Part shown: positions 33,522 through 42,059 of the stretch, piece by piece
Layout: each line of letters starts with the position of its first letter
How positions within the stretch are numbered: the stretch's first letter is position 1
NCBI GenBank assembly: GCA_046046245.1
Contig: JBJOKE010000014.1
Span: 1 to 64,000 of the forward strand
DNA: 64,000 nucleotides
Origin: UBA4615 sp046046245
Lineage (GTDB): Bacteria; Pseudomonadota; Gammaproteobacteria; Burkholderiales; Burkholderiaceae_E
Reading direction: 5' to 3'
Translations under genes and position numbers: made by a program
Notes under the pieces: generated by a model
Database searches by the model: none
Seen by the model: only the letters and a program-made list of their open reading frames with translations
Told to the model about the DNA's origin: nothing

Positions 33522-35072
33522 TCAGCGAGCCGACGCGATCGAGGGCCCGGTCGTGCCCATGCCGGGGTAGAGCCGGCGCACGCCCTTCCAGCTCGCCATC
33601 TGGGCGGACCGGCCGATCCGGTCGGTGATCAGGTCCCACTGCCGCGCGGTCCGCTGCATCGCCTCGCGCGCGCTCGTCCGTCCCGAGGCCGCCTCGATCA
33701 GCGCCCCGTTCAGGGCGGACAGGTACTGCGAGTCACCGGGCAGACCGGTGCCGCTGGGCGCGAGGTCCGGGAGGGACCGCTCGAGCACGTCGACCGCTTC
33801 CGGCGTGTAGACCGCCCGTACGCTCTCGTCCCTCAGGTGGTGGTACCGGTACGGGTCGGCGATGCCGTTCGCGGTCACCGAGCGCAGCGAGTTCTCCGGA
33901 TCGGTGACCCAGAGCGCGTAGAGCAGCGCCAGCAGCTTGTTCGGCGAACTCCGCGGGACGACGAGGTTGTTCCCGTAGATGAAGGTCGGACGCCGCACGA
34001 GCCGGTCCCCGACCAGGGTACCCGGGATCGGGGTGGCCATCAGCTTGCCCTTGACCGCGCTGTCGTCGCGCTGCGCGATCTTGGCGGTCGCCAGCGTCAG
34101 GATCGTCGCGAAGGCCTTGCCACGGACCAGGAACGGCAGCGTGTAGGTGAAGTCCCTGCCGTTCTCCAGGATGCCGGGCGGCGAGCAGGGGACCGTGGCC
34201 AGGAAGTGCTCGGTGGCGGCGATGCCCGCCGGCGAGGCGATCAGGGGTCGCATCCGCTCGTCGAACAGCCACTGGTTCGGCAGCGCGCCCGAGATGTAGC
34301 GGGGCATCCAGTACATCCACGCCGTGTTCGGGTCGCGCGCCTCGCAGCAGCCGTAGAAGCCCTCCTGCGGGCGGTGGAACCAGCGGACGAGCTCGTCGTA
34401 CTCCTTCCAGGTCCGCGGCGCCGCGAGCTCGCGCCCGAAGCGCGCTCGGAACGCCGCGCGCTCGGTCGGATCCTCGAGCAGGTCGCGGCGCAGGAACAGC
34501 ATCGTCGTGTCGAAGTCCGCTGGGATCGCCACGACCTGCCCGTCACGCACGGCCTGCCGCTCGAGCAGCATGTAGCCCCGGGCCGGATCGGTCGGCAGCT
34601 CGAAGCCCAGCCGCTCGAGCATCGGGCCGAGGTTCTCGATCAGGCCGAGATGGACGAGATCCGCGTACTCGTGGCTGCGGGCGACCGTCAGGTCGACCTC
34701 CTGCCCGGCGCGGATCAGCTCGAGCGAGTCGGTGTGCGGCATCGCGCTCGCGTCGATCCGCGTCCCGGTCTGGCGCTCCCATTCGCGTTGCATCGCGTGC
34801 TCGCGGCCGAGCAGCGAACTCATGTTGCCCTGCTTCGCACGGACCCGCAGGGTGGCGCCCTGCGGGATCTCCCCGCGGGCCACCAGCTGCCGGACTGCGG
34901 CGATCGCCCGATCGGCCTGCTCCGCGGCGAACGCCGGCAGGCCCAGGCCCGCGGCGCCGAGGCCGAGGGCGGCGTCGACGATGCGACCGGCCGCGCGGCG
35001 GCGGGTCGGCAGGGCGGGCCCGGTCGCGGCGTGCGACGGCGCGGGCAGGGGGAGGCGGGAACGGGGGATCAT
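33522..35072 (-). CDS. Family-1-type extracellular solute-binding protein
   Basis: This 516-residue periplasmic binding protein has a leader with an Arg-rich start (TRRRAAGRIV) and a cleavage site near LPAFAAEQ. The mature part has features of the sugar/polyamine group: EWERQTGTRID, a PADFDTTMLFLRRDL segment, TWKEYDELVRWFH, and a C-terminal helical lobe. No ABC permease or ATPase gene is adjacent. The neighbour is a GGDEF-EAL sensor, so this protein may act as its ligand-binding partner rather than in transport. Two cysteines (GCCEARD, VPCSPP) could form a disulfide. Confidence 0.75.
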   Translation of the reverse strand: MIPRSRLPLPAPSHAATGPALPTRRRAAGRIVDAALGLGAAGLGLPAFAAEQADRAIAAVRQLVARGEIPQGATLRVRAKQGNMSSLLGREHAMQREWERQTGTRIDASAMPHTDSLELIRAGQEVDLTVARSHEYADLVHLGLIENLGPMLERLGFELPTDPARGYMLLERQAVRDGQVVAIPADFDTTMLFLRRDLLEDPTERAAFRARFGRELAAPRTWKEYDELVRWFHRPQEGFYGCCEARDPNTAWMYWMPRYISGALPNQWLFDERMRPLIASPAGIAATEHFLATVPCSPPGILENGRDFTYTLPFLVRGKAFATILTLATAKIAQRDDSAVKGKLMATPIPGTLVGDRLVRRPTFIYGNNLVVPRSSPNKLLALLYALWVTDPENSLRSVTANGIADPYRYHHLRDESVRAVYTPEAVDVLERSLPDLAPSGTGLPGDSQYLSALNGALIEAASGRTSAREAMQRTARQWDLITDRIGRSAQMASWKGVRRLYPGMGTTGPSIASAR

Positions 35073-35271
35073 CGGACGGGTCGGACACGGAGGGGGGCAG
35101 GACGGACCCTATCCACCACGCGCCGGCGGCGTCACGCCGGCACCGTCCGAACAGCCGAGACGCGCCGCCGAACGGCGCTCCGGCCGCCGTCCGTGCGCCG
35201 CGGACCCCGAGCCGCGCCGCCTTCACCGGCAGCGCGGGCGTGCCGTCGCAGACGCCGAGCACGTACGCGAT

Positions 35272-37215
35272 CTAGAGCGATGCTTCGGTCGGGCGCGAGC
35301 CCCCGGGCCGCAGCACGATCGGCCGCTCGATCAGCCCCGTCCCGAGCGGGCCGTCCGGCACCCAGCGAGACGGGTTGCCCGCCTGCGCCGCGGCCCGCTC
35401 GCGCCACCGCCTCGGCACGCGGTCGATCCGCACGGGGAAGATCGTCACGGTGCCGTCCGCCGCCACCTGGATCCGCAGGAAGTTCTTGAAGTCCTGGATC
35501 GCGAGTGCCGAGAACGCCTCTTCGCTGTGCCGGCCGAACACGTTCAGCGACACCAGCAGGTAGAGCCCCATCACCGCCGAGCCCACGATCCAGCCGCCGC
35601 CGAAGGTCAGCGCGCCCGAGAGCAGGAACTGCAGGAACGGGCTGTCCGGCAGCAGCCATTGCGCCAGGTCGATCGCGCCCCAGCCCACGTGGAAGATGCA
35701 GACCCAGTGGACCGCCGCGTGCGCGAGGCCGCCGAGCCAGCGATACACCTTCGAGCGGCTCTGGTTGAACAGCACGAAGACGGCGGCGAACCCGAGCATC
35801 CACAGCGTGAGACCGGGCTGCGTCGCGAACGCCGCGGCGGTGAGCGCGAGCGCGTCGAGCGCGCCCGCGGGGCGTGCGAAGTCCACCGCCGCGGCGACCA
35901 GCCACGAGGTCGCGAAGTAGAGCAGCGCCGGCACGATGCCGAACTTCGGGTTCAGCCAGCCGAAGGCGAGGTTGCGGAAGCTGAGCCACCACGAGCGGCG
36001 CACCGACGGATACGCGGCGCGCAGCCCGTAGCGCAGCCGGTGGACGGGCCCGTCGTCATCGAGGCCGTTCAGTTGCTCCTCCAGCACCGACACGTCCTCG
36101 TCGTGGGTGGGATGCAGGAAGGCGCCGCCGCCGCCCGCCGTCACCTTCTGCACCGGCGCGGCCGGGTCCTCGGGATCGAGCTCCTCGTGACGGCGGTAGT
36201 GGTGCAGGTCGCCCGACAGGTAGACCTTGAGCTCGATGCCGCGCGGGGCGAAGACGCGCTCGCGCAGGTACAGCAGGTCGGTCTCGTCGAGGACATCGCC
36301 CAGCGCCCGGTACTTGTGCGCATGGACCCAGACCGGCGTCGACAGGCAGACCACCACGCGGTCGCCGCGCGCCATGTGGCGGTCGGCGACGCGCTCGAAG
36401 TACTCGATCTGCGGCACATCGAGGTCGCCCTGCAGCTGGCTGTCCAGGCCGATCAGCCACCAGCGGCCGGGCAGCTTCAGCGTGAAGTAGCTGCGCGACT
36501 GGCGGGTGCGCCACGCGCCGAAGCCGCGGCCGCCGATGTCGGTGCAGAAGAGCCGCGTGAACGCCGACAGGCCGTCGTACCAGTCGTGGTTGCCGGGCAC
36601 CGCGTAGACCTCGGGCGGGCGCTCGGCGACGAGGTCGGCCGATGCGGCCTCGAAGGGCGCGACCAGCCGCTGCTGGTAGGCCTCGCGGCTCGCGTCCGGA
36701 TAGACCTGGTCGCCGCCCAGCACCAGCACGTCGCCGCGCGGCAGCACGTGGGTCGTGCCGTCGGGGGCGGCGAGGGTCAGCGAGGGCTGCGCGAGCAGGT
36801 AGGCGCCGCAGTAGGTCGGATTGAAGCCGTCGCCGGTATCGGCGAGGTAGTCGAGCCAGAGGCCGTCGCGCGGCACCGGCGCGCCATCGGGTCCGGGCAC
36901 GGTGCTGCAGTCGTGGACCTCGTCACGACGCGAGGCGAGCGCCTGCACCACCCGCTGGTCGGACTGCTCGCCGACGATCGCCGAGGTGAGCGCGCGAAAG
37001 CCGGTGCGGATCAGCTGGCCGGGGTCGAACCAGCCGACCATCGGCAGCCGCGGGCTGTCGCCGGCCCGCAGGCGCCGCGACAGCGGGAAGAACCCTCGGG
37101 GGATCACGGGCGCGAGGCGGCGCGCGATCGGCAGCAGGGACTCGTCCTGCGGCGAGGGGTCGGCGTCGGTCGCTTCGCGCGTACGGGTGGGGTCGGACGG
37201 CTTCGATCCGGGCAT
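35272..37215 (-). CDS. Multi-pass membrane metallophosphoesterase
   Basis: This 647-residue protein has a calcineurin-like phosphoesterase domain in its first 400 residues: GGDQVYPD (GDxxxxD), AVPGNHDWYDG (GNHD) and LSGDLHHYRRHE (GDxHH) are visible. About five to six hydrophobic helices follow between roughly 435 and 580, then a soluble tail with IQDFKNFLRIQVAADG. The ATG at 37215 has AGGAGA 4 bases upstream; the long upstream frame has no support. Proteins of this build act on phosphate esters at the membrane, but the substrate is unknown. It stands alone on its strand, with 44 bases separating it from the next gene. Confidence 0.75.
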   Translation of the reverse strand: MPGSKPSDPTRTREATDADPSPQDESLLPIARRLAPVIPRGFFPLSRRLRAGDSPRLPMVGWFDPGQLIRTGFRALTSAIVGEQSDQRVVQALASRRDEVHDCSTVPGPDGAPVPRDGLWLDYLADTGDGFNPTYCGAYLLAQPSLTLAAPDGTTHVLPRGDVLVLGGDQVYPDASREAYQQRLVAPFEAASADLVAERPPEVYAVPGNHDWYDGLSAFTRLFCTDIGGRGFGAWRTRQSRSYFTLKLPGRWWLIGLDSQLQGDLDVPQIEYFERVADRHMARGDRVVVCLSTPVWVHAHKYRALGDVLDETDLLYLRERVFAPRGIELKVYLSGDLHHYRRHEELDPEDPAAPVQKVTAGGGGAFLHPTHDEDVSVLEEQLNGLDDDGPVHRLRYGLRAAYPSVRRSWWLSFRNLAFGWLNPKFGIVPALLYFATSWLVAAAVDFARPAGALDALALTAAAFATQPGLTLWMLGFAAVFVLFNQSRSKVYRWLGGLAHAAVHWVCIFHVGWGAIDLAQWLLPDSPFLQFLLSGALTFGGGWIVGSAVMGLYLLVSLNVFGRHSEEAFSALAIQDFKNFLRIQVAADGTVTIFPVRIDRVPRRWRERAAAQAGNPSRWVPDGPLGTGLIERPIVLRPGGSRPTEASL

Positions 37216-37259
37216 GGCCTCTCCTGGGAGGATCCGCCGAGCGTAGCAGTCCGGAGCGA

Positions 37260-37832
37260 TCAGCCTCCGGGTGACGCGCAGAGTCGGGCGATCAGCGCCT
37301 GCGCGAGCGGCCACGGCCCGAACCCCGAGGCTGGATTGAGGTGCCCCACGTCCCCGAGATCCTCCATCTCGCTCCCCCAGTCCGCCGCGAGCGCCGCGAC
37401 CCGATCCGCGCGTCCCAGGGGATCGTTGCGGCTGAACGCGACAAGGCTGCGGAACGGCAGCCGTGTGCGCGGCACCGGCAGCCAGCCGCCCTCGCTCAGC
37501 TGCGCCACCGTCGGGTAGCCCGCGGGCATCGGCGACTCGAAGTCCGGCGGCACGGCGAGCAGCGCGGCCTGCACCGCGCGGCGCGTCACCGCGGCCCAGT
37601 GCGCAACCGTGATGCAGCCGCCGCTGTGCGCCACCAGCACGATCGGGCCGTCGATGGCCTGCGCGGCGCGCTCGATCCCCTCGACACGGCGCGCGCGGTC
37701 GAGGTCCTCGCGGCCCATCGGCGGCACGCTCAGGCAGCCCGGCCGCTCGGCCTGCAGCAGCGTCTGCCAGTGCTCGTCCACGTGGTCCCGGAGCCCCGGG
37801 ACCAGCAGCACGGTGGGCGCCGCGTCGCTCAT
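37260..37832 (-). CDS. RBBP9/YdeN-type serine hydrolase
   Basis: This 190-residue small alpha/beta hydrolase of the RBBP9 family has LLVPGLRDHVDEHWQTLLQ at the start, IVLVAHSGGCITVAHW with the nucleophile serine (HSGG), FSRNDPLG with the acid, and DVGHLNPASGFGPWP with the catalytic histidine. These match the family layout closely. The ATG overlaps the stop of the BKACE gene as ATGA (37829-37832), so it is translationally coupled to it. It probably removes an ester or thioester in the same pathway. Confidence 0.85.
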   Translation of the reverse strand: MSDAAPTVLLVPGLRDHVDEHWQTLLQAERPGCLSVPPMGREDLDRARRVEGIERAAQAIDGPIVLVAHSGGCITVAHWAAVTRRAVQAALLAVPPDFESPMPAGYPTVAQLSEGGWLPVPRTRLPFRSLVAFSRNDPLGRADRVAALAADWGSEMEDLGDVGHLNPASGFGPWPLAQALIARLCASPGG

Positions 37833-38890
37833 GCCGCGGACTTGCGCAGGAAGCCCTGATTGCCGCCGTTGCGGTTCGGCGCGAAGCCGTTGGCCGCGAG
37901 CGATTCCTCGACCGTGTCGTAGAACACGCCGATCTTGCAGATCTCGCGGGCCTGCTTCCCGGTGGCGACCGGCCGGCCGAGTTCTCCAGCGAGGCGCACC
38001 AGCTGCCGGATCTGCTCGACCGAGCTCATCTTGCCCGAGCGGTCCTGCTTCCAGAGCACGTCCTCGATGCCGCAGCGCACGTGCAGGCCCAGCGCCATGC
38101 CGATCATGTTGATCGGCAGGACGTTCAACACCGAGCTCTCGACAGTGAGCACCGCGCCGTCGGGCACGGCGCGCAGCATGTTGGCGAGGTTGTAGATGTT
38201 CGCCTGGTCCATGCCGCCGCTGATCGCCACCCAGTTCATCACCAGCGGGCCCTTGTAGACGCCGCGGCGCATCATCCGCTCGATCGTCTCGAAGCTGTTG
38301 ATGTTGTAGACCTGGAACTCGCTCTGGATGCCCGCCGCCGTCAGCCGCCGGATGTGCTCTTCCACGAAGCTCGGGTTGGAGGGAACGATCATGTCCCTGT
38401 AGGTCTTGTGCAGGTGCGGGAACCCGCGAGAGACGCCGCGGAAGTCGTCGTCGCCCGCGTGCTCGGTCACGTTCATCTGCGTGGTGTTGACCGTCACCGT
38501 CACCTGGTCGGGCTTCGGATCGAGCTCGGCCAGCATGTGCCGCGTGTCGTCCGACAGCCACTTCGCCTCGCCGTCGGGGCCCTCGGGCGCGAAGCTGATC
38601 GAGCCGCCGACCTGGATCACCATGTCGGGCACGGCCTTGCGCACGCCCGCGATCAGCTCGTTGAACATCGACAGGCGCTTGCTGCCCTTGCCGTCCGGCT
38701 CGCGCACGTGCAGGTGGAGCACCGACGCGCCGGCCTCGTAGCAGTCCACCGCCTTCTGGATCTGCTCCGCCATCGTGATGGGGATGTCCTCGGGGAAGTC
38801 CGCGGGGATCCAGCCGGGCGCGTAGGGCGCGGCGGTGATGATCAGCGGCGGCTGGTTCTCGGGATACAGGTGGCCGTCGAGGAAGTTCAT
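37829..38890 (-). CDS. Beta-keto acid cleavage enzyme (BKACE, DUF849)
   Basis: This 353-residue BKACE-family protein belongs to a family that condenses a beta-keto acid with acetyl-CoA and cleaves it to acetoacetate and a new CoA thioester, using zinc. Zinc ligands are in SVLHLHVREPDGKGS (His-x-His) and the VQVGGS region; ESSVLN and KIGVFYDTVEESLAANG are other family marks. It lies 46 bases after a TauD-family dioxygenase gene and is coupled to the RBBP9-type hydrolase. The operon is preceded by a GntR operator-promoter. The likely role is cleaving a beta-keto acid formed during degradation of an unknown carboxylate. Confidence 0.85.
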   Translation of the reverse strand: MNFLDGHLYPENQPPLIITAAPYAPGWIPADFPEDIPITMAEQIQKAVDCYEAGASVLHLHVREPDGKGSKRLSMFNELIAGVRKAVPDMVIQVGGSISFAPEGPDGEAKWLSDDTRHMLAELDPKPDQVTVTVNTTQMNVTEHAGDDDFRGVSRGFPHLHKTYRDMIVPSNPSFVEEHIRRLTAAGIQSEFQVYNINSFETIERMMRRGVYKGPLVMNWVAISGGMDQANIYNLANMLRAVPDGAVLTVESSVLNVLPINMIGMALGLHVRCGIEDVLWKQDRSGKMSSVEQIRQLVRLAGELGRPVATGKQAREICKIGVFYDTVEESLAANGFAPNRNGGNQGFLRKSAA

Positions 38891-38936
38891 GGCGCGGTGT
38901 CTCCGGGTGGGGGTCGGGTCGGGCGGAAGCGGCCGG

Positions 38937-39788
38937 TCAGACGGGCACGTCGCCCACGATGCCCGCGCGCTCCATCTTGCGAGGCGCGGGCCAGTAGTCC
39001 ATGACCGCGTAGTGCTGGGTCGAGCGGTTGTCCCAGATCGCCACGCTGTTCGGCTTCCAGCGGAAACGCACCTGGTACTCGGGCACGGTGGCCTGGCTCT
39101 GCAGCAGCTGCAGCAGCAGGCTCGCGCCCGGTGTCTTGTCGAGCCCGAAGCGGACGTTCTCGGGCGTGTGGTAGTTCAGGAAGTGCGTGGTGAAGCTCGC
39201 GACGTAGAGCACGCGCTCGCCGGTCTCGGGGTGCACGCGCACCACGGGGTGCTCGACCGGCGGGTGCTGCCGGCCGAGCGCGCGGCGCTTCTCCTGGTCC
39301 ATCACGGCGCCGAAGCTGTGCTCGATGCTGCTGCTGGCGCGCAGGCCGTCGATGCGGCGCCTGATGTCCTCGGGCAGCCTTCGGTAGGCCTCGACCATGT
39401 TCACCCAGATCGTGTCGCCGCCGACCTCGGGGCATTCGATGCAGCGGAGCACTGCGCCCATCGCCGGCGCCTGCCGCCACAGCCCGTCGCTGTGCCAGTT
39501 GTTCTCGTAGAAGTTGCGCTCCTCGCCGCGGTAGATCTGCACGAGGCCCGGATGGTCGGGATGGGTGCCGGCCACCGGATGGTCCTCCAGCGGGCCGAAG
39601 CGGCGGGCCAGCGCGACGTGATCGGCGCGCGAGAAGCGATCGAGGTCCTGGTCGCGGAAGAAGAGCACGCGGTGCTTCAGCAGCAGCGCGCGCAGCTCGG
39701 CGAAGAGCGCATCGCTGCGGACGGCGTCGCCGAGCGGCAGCTCCGACACCTCGGCACCGATGTGGACGGTGAGTCGCTCGACCTTCAT
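38937..39788 (-). CDS. TauD/TfdA-family 2-oxoglutarate/Fe(II) dioxygenase
   Basis: This is a 283-residue dioxygenase. The iron facial triad is visible: NNWHSDGLW (His99, Asp101) and the distal His in WDNRSTQHYAV. PRKMERAGIVG supplies the Arg that binds 2-oxoglutarate. The family hydroxylates sulfonates, aryloxy acids and many carboxylates. It starts 7 bases after GGGAG and is the first gene behind the promoter and TGTCGACA operator at 39831-39862. Neighbours suggest it hydroxylates the compound that BKACE later cleaves. Confidence 0.85.
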   Translation of the reverse strand: MKVERLTVHIGAEVSELPLGDAVRSDALFAELRALLLKHRVLFFRDQDLDRFSRADHVALARRFGPLEDHPVAGTHPDHPGLVQIYRGEERNFYENNWHSDGLWRQAPAMGAVLRCIECPEVGGDTIWVNMVEAYRRLPEDIRRRIDGLRASSSIEHSFGAVMDQEKRRALGRQHPPVEHPVVRVHPETGERVLYVASFTTHFLNYHTPENVRFGLDKTPGASLLLQLLQSQATVPEYQVRFRWKPNSVAIWDNRSTQHYAVMDYWPAPRKMERAGIVGDVPV

Positions 39789-39830
39789 CGGTTGTCTCCC
39801 TGTGGCGCCCGGTCTACCGAGTGTCGGGAC

Positions 39831-39862
39831 ATCATAGGGCGCGTCGTTATTGTTGTCGACAT
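39831..39862 (-). promoter_or_regulatory. Promoter with GntR-type operator for the tauD-BKACE operon
   Basis: The minus strand carries -35 TCGACA (39859-39854), a 17-base spacer and -10 TATGAT (39836-39831). The -35 lies within the palindrome TTGTCGACA (39853-39861), whose TGTCGACA core is identical to the one at 40941-40948. This is a strong sigma-70 match with a built-in repressor site. Confidence 0.65.
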
Positions 39863-39907
39863 TAATTATCGGCGAATCGATGTGTCCGGCGCGGACCGCG
39901 CCGCGGC

Positions 39908-39945
39908 CTCAGGACGCCGGCTCAGGACGCCGGCTCAGGACGCCG
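39908..39945 (+). repeat. Three 13-bp tandem repeats at the gntR stop codon
   Basis: CTCAGGACGCCGG occurs twice and then as a 12-base partial copy. The repeat spans the end of the gntR gene, whose TGA lies in the third copy. The unit is not a multiple of three, so a change in copy number need not alter the protein as long as the stop is kept. Confidence 0.8.
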
Positions 39946-40813
39946 TATCGATGCCGGCGCGACGGCGGCGACCGACCGGCGCCGGCGCCGGCCCGGGCCG
40001 GACCTCGGTGCGTCCGGCCGCCCGACTCGCGGGCTTCGGCGCCGCCTGGCGCCGCGCCGGCGGCTCGAGCGCCTGCAGCGCCGCATCGCGCGAAGACAGG
40101 ATGCGTCGCTCGGCGGTGCGCAGCACCTCGTCGACGTCGCGCCGCACGACGGCGCGGTGCAGCGCACGCCAGGTGCGCACCGACGACGCCATCCGCTCCG
40201 GGTCGCCCACCAGGCCGAGCCGGACATAGCGCAGCGTGCGCAGCGAGATCGACGCGAGCATGTCGGCGATCATCCGCCCCTGCGCGAGATCGAACAGCGC
40301 CAGGTTCAGCAGGAAGCCCTCGAGCGCGTAGGCGTCGGTCGCACCCTGCTCGGCAGCCTGCACCAGCGCGGGCATGCGGGCGTCGAAGACCGCCTCGACC
40401 GAGTCGGGGCACCGGTCCATCAGCTGTGCGAGCAGGATCCGGTACAGCGCGGCGCGGACCGCGTAGATGTCGGCGAGGTCGTTCGCGTCCGGCGCGGTCA
40501 CCACCGCGCCGCGGCGCGGCTCGAACTCCACCAGTCGCTCGCGCTCGAGGATGCGCAGCGCCTCGCGCACCGGGGCGCGGCTCACGTGCAGGGTCTCGCT
40601 GATGTCGCTCTCGATCAGACGCTGTCCCGCCCGGATCAGGTCGGTGACGACCAGGCCGGCGATCCGTACCGCGATCTGTTCGGCGGCGGGCGCCGAGGCC
40701 CGCGACCACTCGTTCCGACGCAGGATGCCCTGCTCCACCGCGCGCATCAGCGGCGTCGGCGGCGTGAGCAGCACGGCGAGATCGGGGACGTTGCCGGTCT
40801 TGGGGCGAGCCAT
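39935..40813 (-). CDS. GntR-family regulator, FCD subgroup
   Basis: This is a 292-residue regulator. The winged helix at about 48-115 includes RIAGLVVTDLIRAGQRLIES, the recognition helix SRAPVREALRILE and the wing FEPRRGAVV. An all-helical FCD ligand domain (about 120-250) follows, with DLADIYAVRAALYR and a metal-site histidine (WRALHRAVVRRD). The last 40 residues are low-complexity Ala/Pro/Arg. Two identical TGTCGACA palindromes flank the gene, at 39854-39861 before the tauD-BKACE operon and at 40941-40948 in the divergent region upstream of this gene and the Bug gene. It probably represses all three units. Confidence 0.85.
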   Translation of the reverse strand: MARPKTGNVPDLAVLLTPPTPLMRAVEQGILRRNEWSRASAPAAEQIAVRIAGLVVTDLIRAGQRLIESDISETLHVSRAPVREALRILERERLVEFEPRRGAVVTAPDANDLADIYAVRAALYRILLAQLMDRCPDSVEAVFDARMPALVQAAEQGATDAYALEGFLLNLALFDLAQGRMIADMLASISLRTLRYVRLGLVGDPERMASSVRTWRALHRAVVRRDVDEVLRTAERRILSSRDAALQALEPPARRQAAPKPASRAAGRTEVRPGPAPAPVGRRRRAGIDTAS

Positions 40814-40939
40814 CGTGTCGGGTCGGGCGGAGGCGGCGCGGCGCGCCGGCGCAGGCGTCGCACGCTAGCACGCGGGTCGGTGCTTGTCGAAGCGCCGGAG
40901 AGGGCATCAGCCGCAACGCCCCGCCGGCCGCGATCATTC

Positions 40940-40972
40940 TTGTCGACAAAAATCAGCGAGGCGCGCTAGAGT
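40940..40972 (+). promoter_or_regulatory. Promoter with GntR-type operator for the Bug gene
   Basis: The palindrome TTGTCGACAA (40940-40949) contains a -35 TCGACA (40943-40948). An 18-base spacer and -10 TAGAGT (40967-40972) follow. The arrangement copies that at 39831-39862. The site also lies 127 bases upstream of gntR on the other strand and may serve autoregulation. Confidence 0.6.
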
Positions 40973-41047
40973 TCGGCTGACCGGCTCCGGGCGGCTCCGG
41001 ACCGGGACGGGCACGGGCCCGACACGCCACCGCCGCAGGGAGGAGAC

Positions 41048-42025
41048 ATGGAGCGACGACGAGCGATTCGAACCGCAGGGGGCCTCGCGCTCGCCGCGTG
41101 GACCGGGGCAGGGCGCGCGCAGGCCTGGCCCGGCCGACCGATCACGATGGTGGTCGCCTCCTCGTCGGGCTCGGGTCCCGACATGCTCGCCCGGGAGCTC
41201 GCCGGACGGCTGTCGCAGGCGCTGAAGCAGCCGGTGGTGGTCGACAACAAGCCGGGTGCAAGCGGCATCATCGCGACGCAGGCGGTCGTCCGTGCGGCGC
41301 CCGACGGCCACACGGTGCTCTACACCAACGCCACCAACATGGTGATGGCGCCGTCGCTGCTGAAGTCGATGCCGTACGACGTCCGCAGGGACCTCGTCCC
41401 GGTGGCGCAGACGGCGGTCGGCGGCGTGCTGCTGCTGGTGGGCAACGCCTTCCCGGCGAAGACGCTGCCCGAGCTGATCGCCGCGGTCCGCGCGAAGCCG
41501 GACACGTACAGCTACGGCACCTGGGCCGTCGGCTCGTCGGGCCATCTCGCGATGGAGTGGCTGAAGCGGCAGACCGGCATGTCGCTGAATCACGTCCCGT
41601 ACAAGCAGAGCCAGTCGCTGCTGGCCGACCTCGCGGCGGGCACGCTGGACATCGGGTGGTCGGATCCGGCCGCGCCCCTGCCCTTCATCGAGTCAGGCCG
41701 GTTGCGGCCGATCGCGGTGATCGGCAACGCGCGCCCGCCGCGTCTCACCCAGGTGCCCACCTTCGGCGAGCAGGGCCATCCGTTCGACGCGGTCGGCTGG
41801 TTCGGGGTGTTCCTGCCGGCCGAGGCGCCGAAGGACGTGGTCATGCGGCTGAACGAGGAGATCAACCGCATCAACGCGCTGCCGGAGATGGTCGCGCGGA
41901 CCGCCGCGCTGAACATCGACCCGCCGCCGAGGAAGACACCCGAGGAGTTCCGCGCGATCATGCTGCGCGACCTCGACACCTGGAAGAAGATCATCGTGGA
42001 CGCCGGCGTCACGGTGGACGGCTGA
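41048..42025 (+). CDS. Bug/TctC-family periplasmic solute-binding protein
   Basis: This 325-residue protein has leader MERRRAIRTAGG to GRAQA, then WPGRPITMVVASSSGSG, DNKPGASGI and AAPDGHTVLYTNATN. GGGAGGAG lies 3-10 bases before the ATG. Expression should depend on the promoter-operator at 40940-40972 and thus on the GntR protein. It faces the SDR gene convergently. The likely ligand is the substrate of the tauD-BKACE operon. Confidence 0.9.
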   Translation: MERRRAIRTAGGLALAAWTGAGRAQAWPGRPITMVVASSSGSGPDMLARELAGRLSQALKQPVVVDNKPGASGIIATQAVVRAAPDGHTVLYTNATNMVMAPSLLKSMPYDVRRDLVPVAQTAVGGVLLLVGNAFPAKTLPELIAAVRAKPDTYSYGTWAVGSSGHLAMEWLKRQTGMSLNHVPYKQSQSLLADLAAGTLDIGWSDPAAPLPFIESGRLRPIAVIGNARPPRLTQVPTFGEQGHPFDAVGWFGVFLPAEAPKDVVMRLNEEINRINALPEMVARTAALNIDPPPRKTPEEFRAIMLRDLDTWKKIIVDAGVTVDG

Positions 42026-42059
42026 GGGCCAGCCCCGGGCGACGGCGCCGCCGCTCGCG

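Noticed and set aside
42026..42059. Terminator hairpin between the Bug and SDR genes
   Set aside because: The inverted repeat is imperfect and short. General GC-richness explains it.
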